A stretch of DNA of 37,740 nucleotides, taken from positions 1-37,740 of the forward strand of contig JAJYHR010000148.1 of the NCBI GenBank assembly GCA_021784675.1, given 5' to 3'. This DNA comes from Actinomycetes bacterium. GTDB lineage: Bacteria; Actinomycetota; Acidimicrobiia; Acidimicrobiales; Acidimicrobiaceae. The translations under genes were made by a program, and so were the position numbers. How positions within the stretch are numbered: the first letter of the stretch is position 1; each line of letters opens with the position of its first letter. This document shows positions 25,147 through 32,765 of this stretch, piece after piece. Below the pieces are notes generated by a model. It was given only the letters and a program-made list of their open reading frames with translations, did no database searches and was not told where the DNA came from.

Positions 25147-26466
25147 GTGAATGCAGAATCCTGGAGTGCCCGGCTCCGAGTGGTGACGGAGCTCGACCCA
25201 CTCCAGCAGGATATCTTGCTCTACCTGGGGGCGGCGGTGCTCGCGGCCTCCAACTTCGTCGCGGCCGCCGGCCTCGACTACCGGCAGTGGGGGCTGATCG
25301 CCACGGTGCCCTACCTCTTCGCCACCCTGATCTCCTTCTTCCTCCGGCGGTCGCGGTCGACGGCCTCGTTCAGGAACTCGGTGCGCCGGGCACTCACGCT
25401 GGCTGTGTTCCTGCTGGCGGTCCTGCTGCCGCTGACACTGCTGGTGGTCCAGCGGGCGCAGGCGATCCCCGGAGTCCACGCCCAAGCCGAGGTGGCCGTC
25501 ATCGAGCGGTGCGGCGACCGTGTCGCCAACAACCAGAACTGCTACCTGTCCAATCCGACCACGGCCGGCTTTGGGGTCAACAGCGCCTCCCGGCTCCTCG
25601 ACTCCAAAGCATTCGTCCCCTACCTGCCGGCGATGGCGATCTTCGGGCTGCCCAACGCTGCGGCCATCCCCACCCCTCTCCGCGACGCCCGCGTATGGAT
25701 GGCCACCTTCTCTCTGGTGGTTGTGGTCGCCGCGATCTCCATCTCCCGGCTCAGCCGGGAGGCGCGCTGGCGGATCTTCCAGATCGCGCTGGTGCTTCCT
25801 ACCGGAGCGCTTCCGATGGTCACCGGCGGAGACGATCTGCCGGTGATCTCGCTTTTGCTCCTCTCAGCTATCCTCCTCCACCGGAAGCGATGGCTTCCAT
25901 CGGGTATTGCCATGGGAGCCGCGGTGGCGATGAAGCTCACCGCCTGGCCGGTGGCGGTGCTTTTCCTGCTGGCGATGCTCCGGGAGCGGCAGGGGTTGCG
26001 CTCGTACGCCTCCGGCATTGGAGCCGTCGCTCTGCCGGTGCTCACTGCGGGCGCTCTGGTCAACCCCAAGGCCTTCCTGACTAACGAGCTCCTCTTCCCG
26101 CTCGGCCTGACCTCGATAAAGTCCCCGGCCCAGAGCCCGCTGCTGGGGCAGGAGATCTTCAACCTCTTCCCGTCGTACCATCTCCTAGTGGACGCCATCC
26201 TCGTCGGAGCGGGCGCTCTGGCGATGCTGCTCATCTACCGCAGGCTCAAGCCTCGTACCCTTGATGCCGTGCTGGCGCTTGCCGCGGCGGGCTTCCTGGT
26301 CGCCACCCTCCTAGCTCCGGCAACCCGCTTCGGCTACCTCATCTACCCGGCCAACCTGGCGCTCTGGGCCGCGATCTTCCACCCGGGCCGCTCTGCGGCC
26401 AAGCCAGTCGCCGATTTCAAGCCCGACCAGGACCTCCAGGCGCTCGAAGCCGCACGGGCCGACTGA
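25147..26466 (+). CDS. Polytopic membrane protein, GT87/mannosyltransferase-like
   Basis: The 439-residue protein is mostly hydrophobic, with about nine or ten membrane helices (for example residues 25-44, 84-104, 187-203, 232-246, 257-275, 287-305, 351-367, 379-395 and 400-415). Between the second helix and the next lies an outside loop with RCGDRV and CYLSNP (two cysteines). The layout resembles DUF2029/GT87 polyprenyl-phosphate-sugar mannosyltransferases, but I do not see a clear early Asp motif, so the function is only suggested. The start may be GTG 25147 or GTG 25180. It converges with pheT and is not clearly in an operon. Confidence 0.65.
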   Translation: MNAESWSARLRVVTELDPLQQDILLYLGAAVLAASNFVAAAGLDYRQWGLIATVPYLFATLISFFLRRSRSTASFRNSVRRALTLAVFLLAVLLPLTLLVVQRAQAIPGVHAQAEVAVIERCGDRVANNQNCYLSNPTTAGFGVNSASRLLDSKAFVPYLPAMAIFGLPNAAAIPTPLRDARVWMATFSLVVVVAAISISRLSREARWRIFQIALVLPTGALPMVTGGDDLPVISLLLLSAILLHRKRWLPSGIAMGAAVAMKLTAWPVAVLFLLAMLRERQGLRSYASGIGAVALPVLTAGALVNPKAFLTNELLFPLGLTSIKSPAQSPLLGQEIFNLFPSYHLLVDAILVGAGALAMLLIYRRLKPRTLDAVLALAAAGFLVATLLAPATRFGYLIYPANLALWAAIFHPGRSAAKPVADFKPDQDLQALEAARAD

Positions 26467-26509
26467 CCGCCTTCGCCGGTACCCGCATGGGCGATGGGAA
26501 GAATCCCCG

Positions 26510-28936
26510 CTAGCCGCGCCGTAGCCGGGAGCCGAGCCTGGCAGCGGCGGCGGCCACCGACTCGATCAGCTCCCGGGTGATCGCATCGTCGATCACGCCC
26601 TCCGGCGACTCCAGCCGCGCCCGGAGGCCGACGTAGCTCTCCCCGCTTGACTCCGGGGTATAGCGGTCAAATACGAACAGGTCCTGGCAGACCAACCCGA
26701 GGGCCTCCCTGACCGCCGAGTGCAGCTCGCAGACGCCGACCCCCGCCGGGACCACGAAGGAGAAGTCGAGATCGGACGAGGTGTAGACCGATGGCGGCGC
26801 GATCCGCCCCGGCTCACCGCCAGAGTCCAGGTACCCGAGGTCGATCTCCAGGTAGCCGTACCTGGGAAGGCTCCCGAGCTCGGCTCCGGGGGACGCGGTA
26901 CCGGTCACCTGGCTTCCCAGCAGCTCGCCGGCCATCCCGACCACCGAGCCAGAGCTGTCGAGAAGCGCCTGCGACCTGGTCGGGTGCAGGGATGGCCACC
27001 ACGAACCGTCGATGGAGCCCGCTTCGGCAAGCTCCAGCACCGGGCAGCGAGAGAAGTCGCGGAGATCGGCAAGGACGGATCCGATGGCCCGCAGGCCGTT
27101 GCCTCCATCCGCCGCTACCAGCACGGCTAGCCGGCGAACCTCTCTCGGAAGCCCCCCGGAGCCCCCAGCACCACTGAACACCGGCCCGATCTCGAAGAGA
27201 TTCACCGCCGGCATCCGCCGCGAGATGTTGTGCCGGAGAGCCCGCAACAGGCCGGAGAGCACGGTCACCCTGAGGGTCGACTCCAGCGCCGAGATCGGAT
27301 CCGAGAGCGTTACCCAGCCGGAGGTGGTGCCGGCATCCGCCTGCTCGGCCGGCGCGACCAGGGTGGCCGGCCAGGTCTCGTGGAAACCCATGCCTCCCAG
27401 CAGCTCGCGCAGTTGCCGCTCGAAGCGCTGCGATGGGGTGAGGCCGGCTCCGGGCCCGCGAAGCATCCGCGAGGTCACCCGGGCGTAACCGAAGTGCCTG
27501 GCTACCTCCTCGATCACGTCATGGGGCCCGGTGATGTCGGGCCGGTAGAGCGGAGGGGTGACGGTGAAACCGCCATCCGTGGGCTCGCAGGAGAGGCCGA
27601 TCGCCTCCAGGGGGCCGGATGGCTCGAGCATGGAGAGGAGCGCCTGCGGGTCGTCGTGCCCGATCGCCGCCACCACCTGCTCGCTCTTGACCAGGATCGG
27701 CTCCGGAAGCGGGTAGGTGGAGGCGTGAACGCAGGCCACCTGGGGCTCAAGCCCAGTCAATTGCGCGAACCTGGCGATCGCCTGCTCCGCGATGCTGGGG
27801 TCGACGCCACGCTCGAAGCGGGCGGAGGCCTCGCTCCTCAGCCCGAGCCGCTTGGAGGTCCGGGCGATCCGTCCCCGGTCGAAGTGGGCGACCTCGAGCA
27901 GCATACGGGTGGTCCCCGCGGTGATCTCGGTGTCGCTGCCGCCCATGACCCCGGCGATCCCGATAGGAGCGCCGTCGCCACCCGCGATGCAGATGTCCTC
28001 GGGGCCGAGGGTACGCTCGGTCCCGTCCAGCGTCGTGATCCGCTCGCCGGGAGCCGCACTGCGGACGGCGATCGCTCCCGCCGCAAGCCGGTCCAGATCG
28101 TAGGCGTGGGTCGGCTGGCCGATCTCGAGCATGACGTAGTTGCTGGCGTCGACGACCGGGGAGATCGACCGCATGCCGCACAGTTGCAGCCTGCGCACCA
28201 GCCTCAACGGGAAGGTGGCGCCCTCCACGCCGCCGAACTCGGCGGTAACCAGCCGGTCGCAGGCCGCGGCGTCCACCGCAAACGGCCGGGAAGGCTCCAC
28301 CAACTTCACCGGCGGGGACTCCGGCTCCGAGAAGGGGGCCCGCAACCAGGCGGCAAGATCCCTGGCCACACCCATCACGCAGTTGGCGTCGGGACGGTTG
28401 GCCTCGATCGCCAGATCGAGCACGACGTCGGTCGCGATCCCCAGGTAGCTGGCGAGCTCCTCGCCCACCGGGGCCGAGCTGTCGAGGATGAGCAGGCCGC
28501 CTGACTCCGGCGAAACCCCTACCTCCACCGGAGAGCAGAGCATCCCCTCCGAGACCATTCCTCTCAGCTTCCGGGAGCCGATCTCGCGGCCGTTCGGGAG
28601 GGTGGAGCCCGGCCGCGCCAGCGGAACCTTATCCCCTACCTGGAAGTTCCACGCGCCGCAGACCACCGGGCGCAGGCGGCCCTCGCCGTCGTCGACGCCG
28701 GTGAGCCGGATCCTGTCCGCCCCCTCGATCTCGCTGATCTCGACGACCTCGGCCACCACCACCCCGTCGAGACTGGCCGGAGCGATCTCGACGCCCTCAA
28801 CCACCATGCCCAGCTGGTTGAGCGCATCCACCAGCGCCGCCACCCGGCGATCCCCGGCGGAGCCGACCGGATCGCCACCAAAACCCAGGGAGGAGAGGTC
28901 GGCAAACTCCTGCAGCCACTGCAGCGTGATCCTCAT
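26510..28936 (-). CDS. pheT: Phenylalanyl-tRNA synthetase beta chain
   Basis: This is the beta subunit of the alpha2-beta2 synthetase. The 808 residues give the full bacterial domain order: an N-terminal segment, an EMAP/OB tRNA-binding domain (about 50-165; GVDDGEGRLRPVVCGAWN and GMVSEGMLCS), the B3/B4 editing region, B5 (about 410-480; TGPHDVIEEVARHFGYARV), a catalytic-like core, and a C-terminal FDX-ACB anticodon-binding domain (from about 715). The ATG overlaps the pheS stop as ATGA. It is the last gene of the translation cluster. Confidence 0.97.
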   Translation of the reverse strand: MRITLQWLQEFADLSSLGFGGDPVGSAGDRRVAALVDALNQLGMVVEGVEIAPASLDGVVVAEVVEISEIEGADRIRLTGVDDGEGRLRPVVCGAWNFQVGDKVPLARPGSTLPNGREIGSRKLRGMVSEGMLCSPVEVGVSPESGGLLILDSSAPVGEELASYLGIATDVVLDLAIEANRPDANCVMGVARDLAAWLRAPFSEPESPPVKLVEPSRPFAVDAAACDRLVTAEFGGVEGATFPLRLVRRLQLCGMRSISPVVDASNYVMLEIGQPTHAYDLDRLAAGAIAVRSAAPGERITTLDGTERTLGPEDICIAGGDGAPIGIAGVMGGSDTEITAGTTRMLLEVAHFDRGRIARTSKRLGLRSEASARFERGVDPSIAEQAIARFAQLTGLEPQVACVHASTYPLPEPILVKSEQVVAAIGHDDPQALLSMLEPSGPLEAIGLSCEPTDGGFTVTPPLYRPDITGPHDVIEEVARHFGYARVTSRMLRGPGAGLTPSQRFERQLRELLGGMGFHETWPATLVAPAEQADAGTTSGWVTLSDPISALESTLRVTVLSGLLRALRHNISRRMPAVNLFEIGPVFSGAGGSGGLPREVRRLAVLVAADGGNGLRAIGSVLADLRDFSRCPVLELAEAGSIDGSWWPSLHPTRSQALLDSSGSVVGMAGELLGSQVTGTASPGAELGSLPRYGYLEIDLGYLDSGGEPGRIAPPSVYTSSDLDFSFVVPAGVGVCELHSAVREALGLVCQDLFVFDRYTPESSGESYVGLRARLESPEGVIDDAITRELIESVAAAAARLGSRLRRG

Positions 28937-30000
28937 CTTCTCCCCCTGAACTGCGCCAGGATCCTGAGATCGTTCTCGGGCAACACCCGCATGTCGGGCA
29001 GGCCGGCTCGCATCTGCGCCAGCCGGTCGATGCCGAAGCCGAAGGCAAAGCCGCTGTAAACCCGGTGATCGATGCCGACCGCCTCGAAGACCTTGGGGTG
29101 GACCATGCCGGCACCGCCGAGCTCGATCCAGCCGGTCCCGGAGCAGGTCCGGCAGCCGGTCCCGGAGCAGATGGTGCAGGTGATCTCGAACTCCGCCGAC
29201 GGCTCGGTGAAGGGGAAGTAGGCGGGCCGGAGCCGCGCCTTGATCGACGGCCCGAAGTACGCCGAGGTAAAGCTCTCGATAGTGGCCTTCAGGTTGGAAA
29301 AGGAGATCCCCCTGTCAACCACCAGCGCCTCGATCTGGTGAAAGGCCGGGGTGTGGCGGGCATCAGGGGTATCGCGCCGGTAGACCCGGCCAGGCGCCAC
29401 CGCGTAGATCGGCGGCTTCTGGGCCTGCATGAGGCGGATCTCGATCGGAGAGGTGTGGGTCCGCAGCAGCGTCGACTCCTCCTCGCCGAAGTCCAGGAAG
29501 AAGGAGTCCTGGGAGGCGCGGGCCGGGTGGAACTTCGGGATGTTCAGGGCCTCGAAGTTGTTCCACTCCGACTCCACCTCCGGCCCCTCGGCGACCGCGT
29601 ATCCGAGGGAGATGAAGATGTCCTCGAGCTCCATGCGGGTCATGGTTATCAGATGGAGCGAGCCGACGCCCTCGTAGCGGCTGCGGCAGAGGTAGGCCCC
29701 GAGATCGTCCCGCTCGGCCCCGAACGTAGCCTCGCGCTCGCGGGCGGAGATCGCCGCCGACGCGGCCTCTAGCGCCTGGTCGAGCCGCAACCTGAGCTCC
29801 TGGAGCCTGCGGCCGAACTCCGGGCGCAGGGCGGGGTCCATCACCTTCATGGATCGGTAGAGCGCGCTAAGAGGTGACCCCCGATCACCGACGGCTTCGC
29901 GAAGCTTGGCCAGCTCCGCACCGCTGGCCGCCCCGGCAGCCCGGCTGGACAGCTCCTCTACCCACCTCGTGGCCTCCTCGAGCCCGGCTCCGCTCTCCAA
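28933..30000 (-). CDS. pheS: Phenylalanyl-tRNA synthetase alpha chain
   Basis: This is the catalytic subunit, of 355 residues. After an N-terminal helical hairpin come class II motifs: motif 2 around RVYRRDTPDARHTPAFHQIE (about 205-224) and motif 3 GFGIDRLAQM (about 324-333). FHPARASQDSFF is also typical. Between them CTICSGTGCRTCSGTGW forms four Cys in a zinc-finger-like loop; such cysteine loops occur in several bacterial PheS proteins. The start is TTG at 30000, supported by AGGAGG 5 bases before it. Coupled to pheT by a 4-base overlap. Confidence 0.97.
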   Translation of the reverse strand: MESGAGLEEATRWVEELSSRAAGAASGAELAKLREAVGDRGSPLSALYRSMKVMDPALRPEFGRRLQELRLRLDQALEAASAAISAREREATFGAERDDLGAYLCRSRYEGVGSLHLITMTRMELEDIFISLGYAVAEGPEVESEWNNFEALNIPKFHPARASQDSFFLDFGEEESTLLRTHTSPIEIRLMQAQKPPIYAVAPGRVYRRDTPDARHTPAFHQIEALVVDRGISFSNLKATIESFTSAYFGPSIKARLRPAYFPFTEPSAEFEITCTICSGTGCRTCSGTGWIELGGAGMVHPKVFEAVGIDHRVYSGFAFGFGIDRLAQMRAGLPDMRVLPENDLRILAQFRGRR

Positions 30001-30025
30001 ATCTCCTCCTAATCGCGCCTGCAGC

Positions 30026-30811
30026 CTAGGCTAGCAATCCGGCCTTCCGGCTCAAGACCGCGAGCGCCACCGACGCGGCCGCCGCCGCGTTCAGCGACTC
30101 GACCTGTGGCTGCTGCGGGATCCGTACCTCGTGATCGAGGAGGCTGCGGACCTCCGGGCTGATCCCCGAGCCCTCGGACCCCACCACCAGGCACAGCCGC
30201 TCAACTGCGGGCAACTCCCAGATCGACTCCCCGGACATCTCCAGTCCCAGGAGCGCGAACCCCCCTTCGCGCAGCTGCCGGAGCCCTTCGGAGAGGTCGC
30301 CAACCTCGGCGATCATGATGGCCGAGAGCGAGCCGGCCGCCGCCCTCACCACCTTGGGCGAAAACGGATCTACGGCCCCCGGCCCCGCCACCAGCAACGG
30401 GCAAGGGAAGAACGCGGCCGCCGCCCTGATCATCGCGCCCAAATTTCCCGGATCCTGGATCCTGGCGGGAACCAGCGCGCAGCTCCCCCGGTAGCTCTCG
30501 AGCGCGACCACGCGTCGCTCGCAAAGGGCCAAGAAGCCGTCTGGCGCGGAGAGGGTCGAAACGCTGGCGAAGGCGGAAGGAGAGAGGACGAAGGCATCCG
30601 CCGCCATCCCTTCCAGCCAGGCCGCCACCTCCGGATCCGATGCCGCCGACTCGCTCAGGTACAGCTCCGCCGCCCGGTCCGCGGCTTCGACCACGAACCG
30701 CCTGCCCTCGACGATGTAGAGCCCAACAACGCGCCGGGCCGAGCGCTTCGCCGCCAGCTCCCGGAGCGTGGCCAGCCGCGGGTTCCGCGGGGAATCGATC
30801 CGTCGAATCAG
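30026..30811 (-). CDS. TrmH/SpoU-family RNA 2'-O-methyltransferase with a non-standard start
   Basis: The enzyme moves a methyl group from S-adenosylmethionine to a ribose 2'-OH in rRNA or tRNA. SpoU motifs are clear: DPGNLGAMIRAAAAF, VVGSEGSGIS, and IPQQPQVESLNAAAAASVAL. The N-terminal substrate-binding part (RIDSPRNPRL, then YIVEGRRFV) is clearly coding, but it lies before the first ATG/GTG/TTG, a GTG at 30694. Upstream of it the frame is open back to the rplT stop codon, and the only possible starts there are CTG (30811) or ATT (30808), 5 or 8 bases after GGAG. I give the longer form (261 residues); a standard start would cut 39 residues of conserved sequence. Confidence 0.85.
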   Translation of the reverse strand: MIRRIDSPRNPRLATLRELAAKRSARRVVGLYIVEGRRFVVEAADRAAELYLSESAASDPEVAAWLEGMAADAFVLSPSAFASVSTLSAPDGFLALCERRVVALESYRGSCALVPARIQDPGNLGAMIRAAAAFFPCPLLVAGPGAVDPFSPKVVRAAAGSLSAIMIAEVGDLSEGLRQLREGGFALLGLEMSGESIWELPAVERLCLVVGSEGSGISPEVRSLLDHEVRIPQQPQVESLNAAAAASVALAVLSRKAGLLA

Positions 30812-31168
30812 CTAGGCTCCGGGCTTCCTCGACTCCTCGACGAGCTGGGCGAAGGCGCCCGGATCGCTCACCGCCAGCTCCGCCAGGATCTTGCGGTCCA
30901 CCTCGATGCCGGCCAGCCTCAGCCCGTGCATCATCTGCGAGTAGGTGGAGCCGTTTAGGCGGGCGGCCGCATTGATCCTCTGGATCCACAGGCGACGGAA
31001 CTCCCCCTTGCGCGCCCGCCGGTCACGGTAGGCGTACATGAGCGAGTGCATGACCTGCTCGTGCGCGGCACGGTAGCTCCTGCTCTTGTTCCCGTAGTAA
31101 CCGCTAGCGAGCTCAAGAATCTTCCGGCGGTGCTTCTTCGAGTTGATCGACCGCTTTACCCTTGCCAC
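30812..31168 (-). CDS. rplT: Large-subunit ribosomal protein bL20
   Basis: bL20 is needed early in 50S assembly. The 118 residues begin [16 protein letters not shown] and contain [13 protein letters not shown] and [12 protein letters not shown], the standard sequence of the family. Third gene of the infC-rpmI-rplT operon. Its TAG stop is followed directly, in the same frame, by the methyltransferase coding sequence. Confidence 0.98.
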   Translation of the reverse strand: MARVKRSINSKKHRRKILELASGYYGNKSRSYRAAHEQVMHSLMYAYRDRRARKGEFRRLWIQRINAAARLNGSTYSQMMHGLRLAGIEVDRKILAELAVSDPGAFAQLVEESRKPGA

Positions 31169-31228
31169 TTTAAATCTCTCTCCTTACCAAAACTGCGGCG
31201 GGAGACGCCCGCCTTGCTCAACCCGAAA

Positions 31229-31423
31229 CTAAATCCCCAGCATCTTGCGGACGCGCCGTGCGTCCCCGCTGGAGACCTCCGCCATCGAGTGAAGCCTGCG
31301 CATCCGCTTGGACGGCTTCTTCTCCAGAAGGTGCGAGATGAACGCCTGGCGCCGGCGCAGCTTCCCGGACCCCGAGACCTTGAAACGCGCCTTGGCTCCC
31401 TTGTCAGTCTTCATCTTCGGCAT
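31229..31423 (-). CDS. rpmI: Large-subunit ribosomal protein bL35
   Basis: This small basic 50S protein has 64 residues and starts MPKMKTDKGAKARFKVSGSG; it carries the RRRQAFISHLLEKK segment of the family. It lies between infC and rplT with short gaps, the normal order in bacteria. The spaces before and after it hold no other feature that I can see. Confidence 0.98.
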   Translation of the reverse strand: MPKMKTDKGAKARFKVSGSGKLRRRQAFISHLLEKKPSKRMRRLHSMAEVSSGDARRVRKMLGI

Positions 31424-31463
31424 CTACCCAACTCCTTTGCCCTCTAATCGCGGCGAGCCGCCG

Positions 31464-32027
31464 CTAGACCTCGGCCGGACGCGCCGTTACCGGCGCCGCC
31501 GGTGCCCGCTTCTCCGGTGCAAGCACCATCAACATGTTCCGTCCATCCAGCTTCGGAAAGACCTCGACGTGCCCGGAGCTCTTCACCCCGTCGATCACCC
31601 GGGCCAGGATCTCCTGCCCGAGCTCGGGGTGAAAGATCTCCCGGCCCCGGAACATGATCGTCACCTTGACCTTGTGCCCCTCCTGGAGAAACTTGAGCAC
31701 CTGCCTGGTCTTGGTATCGAAGTCTCCGCTCCCGATCTTGGGACGGTACTTCATCTCCTTCAGCTGCGCTGCCGACGCCTTCCGCTTCGACTCCTTCGAC
31801 TTCTGCGCCTGGTCGAACTTGTACTTCCCGTAGTCCATGATCTTCGCCACCGGAGGCTGCGCCATCGGCGCTACCTCGACGAGATCGAGATCCATAGCCC
31901 TAGCAATGCTCAACGCATCCGGGACCGGCTTGATGCCGAGCTGATTACCGTCTGGGCCAACCAGGCGGACCTCTTTCGTCCGAATCTGCTCGTTGATCCG
32001 CACGCTGGACTCTTGTGGTGTTGCTAT
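31464..32027 (-). CDS. infC: Translation initiation factor IF-3, probably starting at ATA
   Basis: IF-3 keeps the 30S subunit free and checks the start codon. The protein (187 residues as given) shows RINEQIRTKEVRLVG, LDLVEVAP, KIMDYGKYKF, RPKIGSGDFDTK, KVKVTIMFRGRE and NMLMVLAP, the complete two-domain factor. There is no ATG/GTG/TTG at the expected place. ATA at 32027 has AAGGGAG 7 bases upstream and gives nine residues before RINEQIR, as with the ATC start I recall in Streptomyces. GTG at 32003 is the fallback, with a weaker site. IF-3 rejects such codons, so a rare start would give self-control as in E. coli (ATT). Confidence 0.93.
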   Translation of the reverse strand: MATPQESSVRINEQIRTKEVRLVGPDGNQLGIKPVPDALSIARAMDLDLVEVAPMAQPPVAKIMDYGKYKFDQAQKSKESKRKASAAQLKEMKYRPKIGSGDFDTKTRQVLKFLQEGHKVKVTIMFRGREIFHPELGQEILARVIDGVKSSGHVEVFPKLDGRNMLMVLAPEKRAPAAPVTARPAEV

Positions 32028-32154
32028 CTGGTGGCTCCCTTCTCGCACATCACGGACCCGGGCAAGAGAAGGCCATCCGACCCGACCGCCATGCTTAGCG
32101 GGCAGGTGGGGGCGGCGCCCCTCTTTACCACTCCACCACTCTAGCGCAAAGAAC

Positions 32155-32168
32155 GGCGCTTCGGCGCC
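32155..32168. other. UUCG hairpin between infC and the DUF1844 gene
   Basis: A perfect GGCGC - TTCG - GCGCC hairpin lies in the 160-base divergent gap between infC and the DUF1844 gene. On the plus strand it sits just before the TAGATT box. No T-tract follows on either strand, so it is probably not a terminator. The rest of the gap has no other clear feature. Confidence 0.35.
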
Positions 32169-32174
32169 AGCCGC

Positions 32175-32187
32175 TAGATTGACGCTG
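32175..32187 (+). promoter_or_regulatory. Possible leaderless -10 box of the DUF1844 gene
   Basis: TAGATT (32175-32180) stands 7 bases before the GTG, and no ribosome binding site is present. The -35 region is not recognisable; the hairpin at 32155-32168 occupies that place. Confidence 0.35.
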
Positions 32188-32478
32188 GTGAACGACGACG
32201 CGCGGGAGATCCCCCGGCTCCAGCAGGAGCTGCTTGACACCGATCCGGCCGGCATCGTAGCCAACCACGCCTACGGCCTGTTCGAGCTGGCGGCCCTCTA
32301 CCTCTCCACCACGCCACCCCGGCTCGATGACGCCACCCTTGCCATCGACTCGCTGGCCGGGCTGATGGCCGCCGTCGAGGAGCGCCTCGGGGAGAGGTCG
32401 TCCGACCTGAAGGAGGGCCTGCGCCAGCTCCAGCTCGCCTACATCCAGGTTGCCCAGCTCGACCAGACGGATGACTAG
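32188..32478 (+). CDS. DUF1844-family protein
   Basis: This small acidic helical protein has 96 residues. The segment HAYGLFELAALYLS, then LDDATLAIDSLAGLMAAVEERLG and DLKEGLRQLQLAYIQV, matches the DUF1844 family, which in actinobacteria lies beside infC, as here. Function unknown. The GTG at 32188 was chosen since the frame upstream of it is not conserved in character. The stop codon TAG shares the palindrome CTAG with the stop of the converging cold-shock-like gene. Confidence 0.8.
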   Translation: MNDDAREIPRLQQELLDTDPAGIVANHAYGLFELAALYLSTTPPRLDDATLAIDSLAGLMAAVEERLGERSSDLKEGLRQLQLAYIQVAQLDQTDD

Positions 32479-32765
32479 AGCTTTCTGAGGGTCACCACCT
32501 CCACCTCGCCGCCGTAGCTGGCCCCGAGGCGGCAGGCCACCCGCCTCCCGACTCCCACGGCCCGCGAGCCGTCGTCGACGGCGATGCAGTGGAAGCGGAC
32601 CGGGGTACTCCCGAAGCCCTCCAGCACCACCGCGCCAAGGCCACTATCCGGGTCGAAGGCGGTCACCTCCCCGATCAGGATCCGGCCTCCCGGAAAGACC
32701 TGTTCCCCAGCGCTCGCCTGCGAGCCCCCGGCAGCTCCCCCGGGGCGCCGCCACCGGATCCTCAC
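32475..32765 (-). CDS. Cold-shock-domain-like small protein
   Basis: The last two thirds of this 96-residue protein look like a cold-shock OB fold: GEVTAFDPDSGLGAVV followed by VRFHCIAVDDGSR and VGRRVACRL. The aromatic RNA-binding residues of true cold-shock proteins (KGFGFI, VFVHF) are replaced by GLGAVV and VRFHCI, so nucleic-acid binding is uncertain. I recall such variants in actinobacteria. The first 25 residues are Gly/Arg-rich and may be disordered. The GTG overlaps the hisG stop as GTGA, making it the end of the riboflavin-hisG operon. Confidence 0.65.
   Translation of the reverse strand: MRIRWRRPGGAAGGSQASAGEQVFPGGRILIGEVTAFDPDSGLGAVVLEGFGSTPVRFHCIAVDDGSRAVGVGRRVACRLGASYGGEVEVVTLRKL

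Noticed and set aside
28933-30000. Four-cysteine loop in PheS as a novel zinc insertion
   Set aside because: Similar CxxCxGxGCxxCxGxG loops occur in PheS of other bacteria, so this is not new.
32028-32264. A longer N-terminus for IF-3
   Set aside because: It would run across the divergent gap and into the DUF1844 gene, with no family resemblance before the ATA region.
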